From Oceaniglobus trochenteri (GTDB lineage Bacteria; Pseudomonadota; Alphaproteobacteria; Rhodobacterales; Rhodobacteraceae): a DNA stretch of 64,000 nucleotides. The translations under genes and the position numbers were made by a program. The stretch lies in contig NZ_JACNMM010000015.1 in the NCBI RefSeq assembly GCF_020529025.1, forward strand, positions 1-64,000, written 5' to 3'. Below are positions 48,490 through 57,421 of this stretch, in pieces (positions within the stretch are counted from its first letter, which is position 1; each line of letters begins with the position of its first letter). Below the pieces are notes generated by a model. The model worked only from the letters and a program-made list of their open reading frames with translations. It made no database searches and was not told the origin of the DNA.

Positions 48490-50205
48490 CTACCGCAGGA
48501 AGTTGTCGCGCAGCAGCGACACCACCTCTTTCAGGCGCCCGCCCGCAGCGGCCTTGGCCCCGAAAAGCGCGGTGGACAGAACCTGCCCCGCCTCGATCTC
48601 GGGCGGCATGACCAGTTCAAGCGAACTGACCGGAACATCCAGAAGCGCCGGCCCCTCTTCGGCCAGCCAGGCGCGCATCTTGCCTTCCAGGTCGTCGGCG
48701 TTCTCGGCCCTGTGCCCTGCGATCCCGCAGACCCTGGCCAGCGCGGCGAAATCGGGATTGTCGAGGGTCGTGAAGGCATCCAGAAGGCCTTCGACACGCT
48801 GTTCCATCTCGACGAAGGCCAGCGAGCCGTTGTTGAAGACGATGATCTTGATCGGCAGTTTCTCTTGCTTCAGCGTCAGCAGATCGCCCATCAGCATGGT
48901 CAGCCCGCCATCGCCGCACATGGCGATCACCTGCCGGTCGGGATAGGCCGCCGACAGCCCCATGGCCTGCGGATAGGCATTGGCCATCGTGCCGTGCATC
49001 AGGCTGTTGAGAAAACTGCGCCCGCCCCGCGCCGTCAGATGGCGCAGCGACCAGACCATGGGGCTGCCCCCATCGGCGGCAAAGGCGGCATCGTCGTCGG
49101 CCAGCCTGTCGAGCATGCGCGCAACGAATTGCGGATGGATCAGGTCGCTGTCCTTTTCGGTGCCGCGATCCTCATAGGTCTCGCCGTCCTTGCCCCATTG
49201 CTTCAGTGCGCCGTCAAGGTGGCTGCTGTCGTCCTTCTGCGCCAGCAGGGGCAGAAGGGCGTCGATGGTCGCGCCGACATCGCCCACCAGCCCCATGTGA
49301 ACCGGCGCGCGGCGGCCCAGGTGCGACGCGTCGGTGTCGATCTGCACGACCCGGGCCTTTTCAGGCCAGAACTGCGTATAGGCGAAATCGCTGCCAAGGC
49401 AGAGCATCAGGTCGCAATCCTCGATCGCGCTCATCCCCGCCTTGTTGCCAAGAATGCCGGTCATGCCGACATTGTTGGGATTGTCGGGTTCGATGAACTC
49501 TTTCGCGCGGGTGGTGTGCACGACCGGTGCCTTCAGATGCCGGGCCAGCGCGACGACCTGACGCGCCGCCCCCCGTGCGCCGATCCCGGCATAGAGGGTG
49601 ACGTTCTTCGCCCCGTTCACCACCTCGGCCAGGGCCGACAATTCACCGTCCGAGGGGCGGACGACCGGCGCGGCGCGATGTACCGACCAGGCCAGATCGT
49701 CATCGGATGTCTCGGTGAACATGTCGCCGTTCACGATCACGACGGCAACGCCGCCCCGCGCCAGCGCCGCCTGCGCGGCCATGGCGGTGATGCGGCGCGC
49801 CTGGTCGGGATGCGAGACATATTCGCAAAAGACCGAGGCCTGTTCATAGACCTTCCTCTGGTCCACCTCCTGCGGAAAGCCCAGCCCCACCTCGCTGCGC
49901 GCCACGTCGGTGGCGATCAGCACCACGGGCGATCCGTTGCGGTGGCTTTCGAAGATGCCGTTGACGAAATGCAGGCTGCCCGGCCCGCAGGTGCCCGCGC
50001 AGACCGCAAGTTCGCCGGTGGCATAGGCCTCGGCCCCGGCGGCGAAACCTGCCACCTCTTCGTGGCGCACATGCATCCAGCGCAGCGAAGACCGGCGCAC
50101 CGCATCGGTGAAATGGTTGATGGTGTCGCCGACAATGCCCCAGACGCGCCGGGCGCCGGCCTGTTCCAGGGTGTCGACCATGATCTCGGAAACGGTTTGG
50201 GCCAT
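48490..50205 (-). CDS. poxB: PoxB, pyruvate:quinone oxidoreductase (thiamine-diphosphate, FAD)
   Basis: A 571-residue ThDP enzyme oxidising pyruvate to acetate and CO2 with electrons to quinone. It has the N-terminal Pyr domain with the catalytic Glu in VRHEEVAGFAAGAEAYATG (about 46-64), the FAD/central domain, and the ThDP-Mg motif MCGDGGLTMLMGD (near 428) with NN about 26 residues later. The C-terminus KEVVSLLRDNFLR resembles the amphipathic membrane-binding tail of E. coli PoxB. It precedes cyoABCD by 6 bases, so its quinol would be oxidised by the co-expressed oxidase. Confidence 0.9.
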   Translation of the reverse strand: MAQTVSEIMVDTLEQAGARRVWGIVGDTINHFTDAVRRSSLRWMHVRHEEVAGFAAGAEAYATGELAVCAGTCGPGSLHFVNGIFESHRNGSPVVLIATDVARSEVGLGFPQEVDQRKVYEQASVFCEYVSHPDQARRITAMAAQAALARGGVAVVIVNGDMFTETSDDDLAWSVHRAAPVVRPSDGELSALAEVVNGAKNVTLYAGIGARGAARQVVALARHLKAPVVHTTRAKEFIEPDNPNNVGMTGILGNKAGMSAIEDCDLMLCLGSDFAYTQFWPEKARVVQIDTDASHLGRRAPVHMGLVGDVGATIDALLPLLAQKDDSSHLDGALKQWGKDGETYEDRGTEKDSDLIHPQFVARMLDRLADDDAAFAADGGSPMVWSLRHLTARGGRSFLNSLMHGTMANAYPQAMGLSAAYPDRQVIAMCGDGGLTMLMGDLLTLKQEKLPIKIIVFNNGSLAFVEMEQRVEGLLDAFTTLDNPDFAALARVCGIAGHRAENADDLEGKMRAWLAEEGPALLDVPVSSLELVMPPEIEAGQVLSTALFGAKAAAGGRLKEVVSLLRDNFLR

Positions 50206-50214
50206 GAGAATATC

Positions 50215-51864
50215 CTAGATTGCCTGTGTTTTCGGTTCATTGCTGGAGCGGCGCGTCACAAGGTCGGTGGCGGGCAGGAAACTGTCGGCGCGCGCGGCCC
50301 GCCACCATTCGGCATAGATCGTGTCCTCGGGCGCATCGAGCAGCGCGCCCTCTGGCAGGAAGGCGTGCACCCGGTCGATCGTCGCCGCCTTTTCCGGGCC
50401 AATCCGGTGCATCAGGTGATGGGGCTGAAGATCGTGCGGATGCGTCAAGCCGGCCGAGGCGACAAGATCGGCCAGGGATTCGACGGTCTTGCAATGGAAC
50501 CGCGCGGCGCGTTCCGCCTGCACCTCGGGGATCAGCCCGCGCTGGCGCCAGGCATCCTGCGTGGTCACCCCCGTCGGGCAGGTGCCAAGATGGCAGCGTT
50601 GCGCCTGGATGCAACCGACCGAGAACATGAAGGCCCGTGCGGCGTTGCACCAATCGGCCCCCATGGCGATATTGCGCGCCAGCCCCATCCCGGAATAGAC
50701 CTTGCCGCTTGCCGCCAGCTTGATCCTGTCCTTCAGCCCGCAGCCGACAAGCGCGTTGCGCATCAGGATCAGCCCTTCCTGCAGGGGCAGACCCACCCAG
50801 TCCGACAGTTCCAGCGGCGCCGCCCCCGTGCCACCCTCGCCGCCGTCCACCACGATGAACTCGGGCGTGATGCCGGTTTCGCGGATCGCCTTCATGATCG
50901 CGAAAACCTCGTAGGGTTGGCCCACGCAAAGCTTGATCCCCACCGGCTTGCCCCCCGACAGGTCGCGCATCCGGGCCGCGAATTCCAGCATCTCGATGGG
51001 GGTGGAAAAGGCCGAATGGCTGCGCGGCGACAGGCAATCCTCGTGGGCGGGCACCTGGCGGACCCTGGCGACCTCCTCGGTCACCTTCGCCGCGGGCAGC
51101 AGGCCGCCGTGTCCGGGCTTGGCGCCCTGGCTCAGCTTGATCTCGGTCATCTTCACGGCGTCGTTCTGCGCCTTGTCGGCGAACGACGCCGCATCGAAGC
51201 GCCCCTCGCTGTCGCGTGCGCCGAAATAGCCCGAGCCAAGCTCCCACACGATATCGCCGCCACCCCAGAGATGATGATCGCTCAGCCCGCCTTCGCCGGT
51301 GTCGTGGTAGAAGCCGCCCTTCTTCGCCCCGAGGTTCAGCGCCTTGACCGCATTCGCGCTGAGCGCGCCGAAACTCATCGCCGAGATGTTCAGCACCGAG
51401 GCCGAGTATGGCTGCTTGGTCTGGTCGTTGCCCACCAAGACGCGGGGGTTCTTCTCGGGGTTTTCTGCCGCGGCGATGGAATGCAGCAACCATTGATAGC
51501 CGGCATCGTCGGTCTTGCGTTCGGTGCCGAAAGGATGGGTGTCGGTCTCGCCCCGCGCGCGGGCGTGGACAAGGTTGCGTGCCTCGAACGAGAATGGCGT
51601 GCCGTTCAGGTCATCCTCGACGATATAGGCGCGCAGGTAGGGGCGCAGCTTGTAGAAAAGCCAGCGGATGCGCCCGGCCACGGGATAGTTCCGCGTGATC
51701 ACCCATGTACGTTGCGCGAAATCGTAGATCCCCAGCGCGACAACCGGAAGGCTGAAGACCAGAACCCAGAGCCACGAGCGATCATGAAACGCGAAGATCA
51801 GCGCCAGAAGGCTGACGGCGATAGCCGCCACCGGAACGACGGCACGTTTCAACAGGTCGGTCAT
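50215..51864 (-). CDS. FMN-binding glutamate synthase-like protein
   Basis: A predicted 549-residue protein with two N-terminal TM helices (residues 8-45) and a glutamate-synthase FMN domain (about 90-510). Features include SASVLNISAMSFGALSANAV, TGEGGLSDHHL, QGAKPGHGGLLPAAKVTEEV and the cluster loop SVGCIQAQRCHLGTCPTG, whose three cysteines resemble the 3Fe-4S site of glutamate synthase. The amidotransferase domain is missing, so its substrate is uncertain. The ATG at 51864 is chosen; a GTG two codons earlier is possible. It is the first gene of the poxB-cyo operon, 9 bases before poxB. Confidence 0.82.
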   Translation of the reverse strand: MTDLLKRAVVPVAAIAVSLLALIFAFHDRSWLWVLVFSLPVVALGIYDFAQRTWVITRNYPVAGRIRWLFYKLRPYLRAYIVEDDLNGTPFSFEARNLVHARARGETDTHPFGTERKTDDAGYQWLLHSIAAAENPEKNPRVLVGNDQTKQPYSASVLNISAMSFGALSANAVKALNLGAKKGGFYHDTGEGGLSDHHLWGGGDIVWELGSGYFGARDSEGRFDAASFADKAQNDAVKMTEIKLSQGAKPGHGGLLPAAKVTEEVARVRQVPAHEDCLSPRSHSAFSTPIEMLEFAARMRDLSGGKPVGIKLCVGQPYEVFAIMKAIRETGITPEFIVVDGGEGGTGAAPLELSDWVGLPLQEGLILMRNALVGCGLKDRIKLAASGKVYSGMGLARNIAMGADWCNAARAFMFSVGCIQAQRCHLGTCPTGVTTQDAWRQRGLIPEVQAERAARFHCKTVESLADLVASAGLTHPHDLQPHHLMHRIGPEKAATIDRVHAFLPEGALLDAPEDTIYAEWWRAARADSFLPATDLVTRRSSNEPKTQAI

Positions 51865-51950
51865 GGGCACTTTCTGTCTGGTTTCCGCGTGTTACGCCCC
51901 GTTGCGCCGGTCGGCCGTTCATCTTGAAACCAATGAGGAACGCCGGGTTC

Positions 51951-51968
51951 TCCTGTCGCGGGACAGGA
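51951..51968. terminator. Short stem-loop downstream of tRNA-Leu
   Basis: Perfect 7-bp stem TCCTGTC (51951-51957) and GACAGGA (51962-51968), tetraloop GCGG. It lies about 110 bases beyond the tRNA 3' end and 87 bases before the next gene. It may be a tRNA transcript end or a leader structure of the operon that follows. Confidence 0.35.
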
Positions 51969-52076
51969 AGACAACAGATGCGCCTGCCGAAGGTTCCCGA
52001 TCGGATTAGCAGGCCGTCCCCGGAGTCGCCGATCGAACGGGTATCGGGCAAGCGATGAATTGCGGCAGGTCCAGTA

Positions 52077-52161
52077 TGGTGCGGGTGAAGGGACTTGAAC
52101 CCCCACGCCTTGCGGCGCCAGAACCTAAATCTGGTGCGTCTACCAGTTCCGCCACACCCGC
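52077..52161 (-). tRNA. tRNA-Leu, anticodon UAG
   Basis: Complementary-strand tRNA of about 82 bases plus encoded CCA (52077-52079). The acceptor GCGGGTG pairs with CACCCGC. The anticodon stem CCAGA/TCTGG frames the loop TTTAGGT, giving anticodon TAG (Leu, CUN codons). A long variable arm (GCC-GCAA-GGC) is typical of tRNA-Leu. No integrase or partial tRNA duplicate is visible beside it. Confidence 0.95.
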
Positions 52162-52308
52162 ACGTTTCGACCCTGGGGGCCGATGGGTGTTGCATTAGCA
52201 AAGCCATCCCGCCATGGCGAGAGGTCCGTGGCAAAAAATCTCTCGTCGGTAAGCAATTGTTAGCCTAGTGTCGTCAAAAAAGACCGAGGCAGCAAAGCGA
52301 GACCGAAG

Positions 52309-52845
52309 ATGCAGAACGCCCGTTTGGGCGGGCGGCACCCTGTGCCTTCCGCAGACGATCATCCTCCGACAGCCGAAGGCATGACCGGTTTCAGCGGCGC
52401 AACCCGCATTCTGACGATGGAGGGTCTGATCGCCATCGACTGCCTGCAACCGGGCGACAGGATCATCACCCGCGATGCGGGGATGGTGCGCCTTGTCGGG
52501 GTCGACTCGCGGTTCCATCGCGACTGCGGCCCGGTCATCCTCATGCCGCGGGCACTGGGCCATTCGCGCCCCGACCGGCCGATGATCCTGGGCGCTGACC
52601 AACCGATCCTGCTGCGCGATTGGCGCGCGCGCGGCATCTACGGACGGGATGCCGTGCTGGTGCCTGCGGGGCGATTGGCCGATGGCCGGCATGTCTGCCG
52701 CGCCGACGCCCAGCCCCGGCTGCGCCTGTTCCGCCTGCTGTTCGACGCGCAGCATGTCATCTATGCCGAAGGTGTGGAATGCGCGGTCGCACCTCGGGTG
52801 GCGAAGGCATCGCCGTTTTCCCATCAGGGCCGGTCGGCGGGCTAG
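52309..52845 (+). CDS. Small Hint-domain (Hint_2) protein
   Basis: A 178-residue protein whose middle (residues 25-165) matches the Hint (hedgehog/intein) fold as found in many Rhodobacterales proteins: ATRILTMEGLIAIDCLQPGDRIITRD, GVDSRFHRDCGPVILMPRAL, DQPILLRDWRARGIYGRDAVLVPAGRLADG and the late FDAQHVIYAEGVE. The usual nucleophilic Cys at the start of the Hint block is replaced (GFSGATRIL), so autoprocessing is doubtful. A second ATG at 52381 lies at the domain boundary. It stands alone between the tRNA and a Crp regulator. Role unknown. Confidence 0.78.
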   Translation: MQNARLGGRHPVPSADDHPPTAEGMTGFSGATRILTMEGLIAIDCLQPGDRIITRDAGMVRLVGVDSRFHRDCGPVILMPRALGHSRPDRPMILGADQPILLRDWRARGIYGRDAVLVPAGRLADGRHVCRADAQPRLRLFRLLFDAQHVIYAEGVECAVAPRVAKASPFSHQGRSAG

Positions 52846-53002
52846 ATACGACGACCGCCTTTCAGCGCGCTACCCTGCGGCCCCGGTAAGGCGCCGACAG
52901 CGCGAACATCTTCAGTCCTGATCGTCCTTCGCCATCGGCCATCTGGACTTGTCCAAAGCGAAAGGCCAGCCTTCAGCCAGTATCGCCCGCCGAGGAAAGA
53001 GA

Positions 53003-53680
53003 ATGAAGCCGGATCACGGACCCTGGATCGATCAGTTCGAGGGGCTGGCGCAGTTGCCGCCCGACCTGCGCGATGCCCTTGTCGCGGGCAGCCAGGTGGT
53101 GAAGGTGCCCGAAGGCACGCAGGTTTTCGAACCGGGTCAGTCGGCGGACAATCTGTTGTTGCTTTTGGACGGCACAGTGCGGGTCCGGCAGAAATCCGAC
53201 ACCGGGCGCGAGATTTTCCTCTATCGCGTCCATGCCGGGGAAAGCTGCGTTCTGACCACGGCCTGCATGATGGCCTTCGAGGATTATGCCGCCGATGGCA
53301 TCGCCGAAACCGACGTGCGTGCCGTGGCCATTCCCCGCGCGACCTTCGATGATCTGGCGGGGCGATCGGCCGTGTTTCGCCAGTTCGTCTTTCGCGCCTA
53401 TTCGCGCCGGATCACCGACCTTTTCACACTGATCGACGATATCGTCTTTCAACGGCTGGATGTGCGGCTTGCGGCGCGGCTGCTGGAACTGGCCACGGAT
53501 GACACCGTGCGTGCGACCCACCAGATGCTTGGCACCGAGCTGGGCACCGCCCGCGAGGTCATTTCGCGCACCCTGGCCGAGTTCCAGCGACGCGGCTGGA
53601 TCGAGCAGCACCGCGGCGAAATCCGGCTGGTCGGGCGCGTCGCGATGGAGCGGCTGGCACGATCTTCCGGAGAACGGTGA
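53003..53680 (+). CDS. Crp/Fnr-family transcriptional regulator with CX5C pair
   Basis: A 225-residue regulator: cupin-like sensor domain (20-130), dimer helix, and C-terminal winged helix (THQMLGTELGTAREVISRTL and EFQRRGWIEQHRGEIRLVG). The four N-terminal cysteines of Fnr are absent, but AGESCVLTTACMM contains Cys82 and Cys88 in the core. The cAMP-binding residues of Crp are not evident. The ATG at 53003 follows GAGGAAAGAGA. Its neighbours are SulP and a persulfide dioxygenase-like gene on the same strand, 400 bases away, so regulation by sulfur species is a reasonable guess. Confidence 0.85.
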   Translation: MKPDHGPWIDQFEGLAQLPPDLRDALVAGSQVVKVPEGTQVFEPGQSADNLLLLLDGTVRVRQKSDTGREIFLYRVHAGESCVLTTACMMAFEDYAADGIAETDVRAVAIPRATFDDLAGRSAVFRQFVFRAYSRRITDLFTLIDDIVFQRLDVRLAARLLELATDDTVRATHQMLGTELGTAREVISRTLAEFQRRGWIEQHRGEIRLVGRVAMERLARSSGER

Positions 53681-54084
53681 CGAAGTCACCAAGAGATTCG
53701 GCATGGATGGGTCAATGTCGGGGCAACATTGATTCTCGGGGCAAACTCTCCATGAATACGAACATGTGAAAAATCGTTCGGCGGCGACGGCTGACCGCAC
53801 CCGTTGATGATCGCGGCAGGGGGCATCCTGATGCTGCCCGCCGCTATCGGCATCTGCCCGGTCGGCAGGCCGTTGCCATCCTCCACCCCCCGTGGATCAT
53901 CGACGGAACCAAACCCAGCCGCGCCGCGTGGTGCCAGTAGGAAGAGTTGCTTCCACCGACCACGCGAAATGCCATGCTGAAAGGGCGCGAAGACCTGACC
54001 CAGCTCTCCTGACCCGGCGCCTGCTGTGCAATGTCAGCCACATCGGGTTCGCAAAGGCAGAACCCGGACCACAAAAGGAAGACC
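53681..54084. other. 404-base gap between the Crp regulator and sulP
   Basis: No coding frame looks real here. It holds a short GGTGAC-GAA-GTCACC hairpin at 53676-53690 overlapping the crp stop, a symmetric palindrome at 53712-53732 (separate entry) and a weakly structured GC-rich stretch. The sulP ribosome-binding site AAAGGAA is at its end. A promoter is expected here, but -10/-35 elements are not clear. Confidence 0.5.
53712..53732. promoter_or_regulatory. Palindrome TCAATGT-N7-ACATTGA, candidate Crp/Fnr-type operator
   Basis: Perfect 7-bp arms at 53712-53718 and 53726-53732 with a 7-base spacer, 32 bases after the crp stop and about 350 bases before sulP. Size and symmetry suit a Crp-family dimer, though the sequence is unlike canonical Fnr (TTGAT-N4-ATCAA) or Crp sites, and no transcript start is obvious nearby. 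Confidence 0.45.
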
Positions 54085-55842
54085 ATGAGGCCGAACCTGT
54101 CACGCTATCTGCCGATTCTCGATTGGGGTGCCCACTATGGCCGCAGCGAGCTGAGCGGTGATCTGATTGCCGCGGTCATCGTGACGATCATGCTGATTCC
54201 GCAATCCCTGGCCTATGCGCTTCTGGCGGGGCTTCCGCCTGAGGCGGGGCTTTATGCCTCGATCGTCCCGATCACCCTTTATGCGCTGTTCGGCACCAGC
54301 CGCGCCCTTGCCGTCGGCCCGGTTGCGGTGGTTTCGCTGATGACGGCGGCGGCCATCGGAGAGGTCGCGCAGACGGGCACGGCCGGCTATGCCTTCGCCG
54401 CGCTGACATTGGCGGGGCTTTCGGGTGCGATGCTGCTGGCCTTGGGCCTGTTCCGGCTGGGGTTCCTGGCGAATTTCCTGTCGCACCCCGTCATCGCCGG
54501 GTTCATCACCGCATCGGGCATCCTGATCGCCGTCAGCCAATTGCGCCATATCCTGGGCATTGGCGGCGGGGGCCATACCCTGCCGGAAATGCTGACCTCG
54601 CTGGTCCGCAACATCGACGGGCTGAACCTGCCAACCCTGATCCTTGGGGTCGGGGCAACGGCCTTCCTGTTCTGGGTGCGCAAGGGGCTGAAGCCGCTGC
54701 TTCAGGCGATGGGCCTGCCCGCGGCCGCGGTCGGCATCCTGTCGAAGGCCGGGCCCGTCCTTGCCATCGCCGCGACCACCGCCGCGACTGCCCTGCTGGG
54801 GCTGGCCGAAAGCGGCGTTGCGATTGTCGGCACCGTTCCGCAGGGATTGCCGCCCCTGACCTTGCCAAGCCTCGCGCCCGACCTGGTGGGTGCATTGCTG
54901 CTGCCGGCCCTTCTGATCTCGATCATCGGCTTCGTTGAATCCATATCGGTTGCGCAAACCCTCGCGGCGAAGAATCGCCAGCGGGTGGACCCCGACCAGG
55001 AGTTGATCGGCCTCGGCGCCGCCAATATCAGTTCGGCGTTCACCGGCGGCTTCCCGGTGACGGGCGGGTTCTCCCGCTCGGTCGTGAATTTCGATGCGGG
55101 GGCCGAAACCCCGGCGGCCGGGGCCTATACAGCTGTCGGCCTGCTGATCGCGTCGCTGTTCCTGACGCCCCTGATCCACGACCTGCCCAAGGCCACGCTG
55201 GCGGCGACGATCATCGTGGCGGTTCTGTCGCTGGTCGATCTGTCGATCCTCCGGCGGACCTGGACCTATTCCAAGGCCGATTTCGCCGCCGTTTTCATCA
55301 CCATTGCCCTGACCCTGGGTTTCGGGGTCGAGGTCGGGGTGTCGGCCGGGGTGGCGGTGTCTATCCTGATCCACCTCTACCGGTCGTCGCGCCCGCATAT
55401 GGCCATCGTCGGGCGCGTCCCCCAGACCGAGCATTTCCGCAACGTCGAGCGTCACGAAGTGGAAACCCGCGACGACATCATTTCCCTGCGCGTCGATGAA
55501 AGCCTCTATTTTGCCAATGCCCGGTTTCTCGAGGATCGCATCCACGATCTTGTCGCCCGCCAGCCCGCGGTGCGCCACGTCATCCTCATGTGCCCGGCGG
55601 TGAACGAAATCGACATGAGCGCGCTGGAAAGCCTTGAGGCGATCAACGCCCGCCTGCGCGATCAGCAGGTTCTCTTTCACCTGAGCGAGGTCAAGGGCCC
55701 GGTCATGGACCGCCTGAAACGCTCGCATTTCCTGTCGGAACTGACAGGGCAGGTCTTCCTTTCGCAACACCTGGCGGTCCGCACCCTGTCGGAGCCGCCG
55801 CAAACCGACCCTTCAGACAAGAAAGGACCCATCCATGTCTGA
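54085..55842 (+). CDS. SulP-family anion transporter with STAS domain
   Basis: A 585-residue SLC26/SulP transporter: 11-14 TM helices in residues 20-440, starting with the DLIAAVIVTIMLIPQSLAYA signature and VGPVAVVSLMTAAAI, then FPVTGGFSRSVVNFDAGAET near 330, and a C-terminal STAS domain (about 450-565). It takes up or exchanges sulfate, sulfite, bicarbonate or similar anions. AAAGGAA precedes the ATG at 54085. The last 8 bases overlap the persulfide dioxygenase-like gene. Together with that neighbour, a sulfur-oxyanion role is likely. Confidence 0.92.
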   Translation: MRPNLSRYLPILDWGAHYGRSELSGDLIAAVIVTIMLIPQSLAYALLAGLPPEAGLYASIVPITLYALFGTSRALAVGPVAVVSLMTAAAIGEVAQTGTAGYAFAALTLAGLSGAMLLALGLFRLGFLANFLSHPVIAGFITASGILIAVSQLRHILGIGGGGHTLPEMLTSLVRNIDGLNLPTLILGVGATAFLFWVRKGLKPLLQAMGLPAAAVGILSKAGPVLAIAATTAATALLGLAESGVAIVGTVPQGLPPLTLPSLAPDLVGALLLPALLISIIGFVESISVAQTLAAKNRQRVDPDQELIGLGAANISSAFTGGFPVTGGFSRSVVNFDAGAETPAAGAYTAVGLLIASLFLTPLIHDLPKATLAATIIVAVLSLVDLSILRRTWTYSKADFAAVFITIALTLGFGVEVGVSAGVAVSILIHLYRSSRPHMAIVGRVPQTEHFRNVERHEVETRDDIISLRVDESLYFANARFLEDRIHDLVARQPAVRHVILMCPAVNEIDMSALESLEAINARLRDQQVLFHLSEVKGPVMDRLKRSHFLSELTGQVFLSQHLAVRTLSEPPQTDPSDKKGPIHV

Positions 55843-56740
55843 CCATCAACACCTTACCCGGCACAGCCCGTCGACCGGCGCAGGTTCCCCCGATGTCTGG
55901 GGCATCTACGAGGCCGACACAGGCTCGATCCAGTATGTCATGGCCTGCCCCGAAACGAAGAAGGCTGCGGCGATCGACGTCGTGCTGAACTTCGATCCGA
56001 GATCGGCGCGCACCTCGACCGAAAGCGCGCAGAAGGTGCTGGATCTTGTCAGGGATCAGGGCCTGGAACTGGTCCATATCCTCGACACCCACCCCCATGC
56101 CGACCACATGATCGCCGCCGCCTGGCTGAAGGAACAGACCGGCCTGCCCAATGCCATCGGCGCCCGCACGTTGCAGATCGCCGAGCTGTGGCGGACATTC
56201 TACAACCTGCCCGATCTTGACCCGAAGCCGCATTATGACCGGTTCTTCGAGGATGGCGACAGCTTCAAGATCGGCAACCTGGAGGTGACGGTCGAACTTT
56301 CCACGGGCCATACGCTGGGGTCGATCAGCTATTTCGCCGGGGATGCCGGTTTTGTCCATGATACGCTGATGTATCCCGACAGCGGATCGTCGCGGGCCGA
56401 CTTCCCCGGGGGCAGCGCGGCCGAACTCTGGGACAGCATCCAGTCGATCCTCTCGCGCCCCGATGCCACGCGGCTGTTCGTTGGCCACGATTACGGCAAG
56501 GGCGATCGCAAGGAACCCGCCTGGGAGGCAACCGTGGCCGAACACAGGAAGAACAACATCCACGTCAAGACGGGGATCGACCGCGCCACCTTCATCAAGA
56601 CCCGCGAAGACCGCGACGCCACCCTGGCCCTGCCCGACCGCATCCTGCACGCCCTGCAGGTAAACCTGCGCGGCGGCACCCTGCCCCCGCAGGAAGACGA
56701 CGGAAACAGCTATTTCAAGATCCCGGCGAACCGGTTCTGA
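55835..56740 (+). CDS. ETHE1/persulfide dioxygenase-like metallo-beta-lactamase-fold protein
   Basis: A 301-residue metallo-hydrolase-fold protein. The metal motif THPHADHM gives His86, His88, Asp90 and His91; further features are STGHTLGSISYF (His153 region), VHDTLMYPDSGSSRADFPGG, and FVGHDYGKGDRKEPAWEATV near 210. This pattern is of the persulfide dioxygenase/Blh group, iron enzymes that oxidise glutathione persulfide to sulfite. No rhodanese domain is attached. It overlaps sulP by 8 bases, so sulfite or thiosulfate formed could be exported or moved by SulP. Confidence 0.86.
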   Translation: MSDHQHLTRHSPSTGAGSPDVWGIYEADTGSIQYVMACPETKKAAAIDVVLNFDPRSARTSTESAQKVLDLVRDQGLELVHILDTHPHADHMIAAAWLKEQTGLPNAIGARTLQIAELWRTFYNLPDLDPKPHYDRFFEDGDSFKIGNLEVTVELSTGHTLGSISYFAGDAGFVHDTLMYPDSGSSRADFPGGSAAELWDSIQSILSRPDATRLFVGHDYGKGDRKEPAWEATVAEHRKNNIHVKTGIDRATFIKTREDRDATLALPDRILHALQVNLRGGTLPPQEDDGNSYFKIPANRF

Positions 56741-57421
56741 CACGTGATTTCAGCCTCGATCCGGCCCGGATCAGGCGGCATCACCTGGGGTGCTGAGAGG
56801 GACCGGAGTTCGGTCTTGATCAGTCGACGAAGGGCGCGAACAAGGCACCCTGCGGTCGGCCGGCATTTCGCCCATGTCACGATGAAGCGTGACAAGCTGT
56901 TCGACCTGTTCATCCGTCATCTTCGCGGCGGCCCCGGCAAAGGTGGCGATACGGCATGCCGGATTGGTCAACAGATCCATGCGTCCGCCCATTTGCCGGC
57001 CAGGCAACTGAACGATTACAATCGCCCTGGCCAGGTCACCACTCGTCCAGTCGTGGACCATCCATCAGCGGCACCACATGCCACGGCATTGCCCGGTGAA
57101 ATCAACGACATGTTGCGGTGTCTCGAAGCCACCACCCTCGTCCGCAGGCAGCGTTCTGGCACAGGCCGGAACGGCTTTGCGGCAAGCTGCAACGGTGGCC
57201 TGCCTGATGCACGCCAGAACGATCACCTGCCCGCCAATCCGCGCCACGCAAGGGAAATGATCGCGACGTGATGGGACGATTGCAATCACCATTGCCTCCA
57301 CACATTCTTTGCAAGATCGCCGCTGTCACAATATCGTTGTGAAGATGCAACGAAACTGGCTCAAAAGCGTCACGAACCTGTAGCTTGCCGCCGGTATCCG
57401 CCCCCTAAACATGGGGGCAAT
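56741..57421. other. 681-base gap with two possible small minus-strand frames
   Basis: No gene can be supported. On minus, a frame from 57292 to 57065 (about 75 residues, Cys-rich, [13 protein letters not shown] start) is followed by one from 57061 to 56771 (about 96 residues; it holds NPACRIATFAGAAAKMTDEQ). They abut, as in a small operon, but neither resembles a family I know, and the spacing of GGAGG before the first ATG is only 2 bases. They could be real small genes or remnants of a broken one. The last 120 bases hold the phnC leader. Confidence 0.35.
57326..57342. promoter_or_regulatory. TCACAA-N5-TTGTGA palindrome upstream of phnC
   Basis: Perfect 6-bp inverted repeat (57326-57331 and 57337-57342), 80 bases before the phnC ATG. 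The left arm is within CTGTCAC (57323-57329), which resembles a Pho-box half-site, but a second half-site at the right spacing is not convincing. Could serve PhoB, PhnF or a Crp-type protein. Confidence 0.4.

Noticed and set aside
52077-52845. tRNA-Leu as an integration site of a mobile element
   Set aside because: No integrase, no repeat of the tRNA 3' end and no composition shift were seen on either side.
53003-53680. Regulator as true Fnr oxygen sensor
   Set aside because: The N-terminal cysteines needed for a 4Fe-4S cluster are absent; only Cys82 and Cys88 are present.
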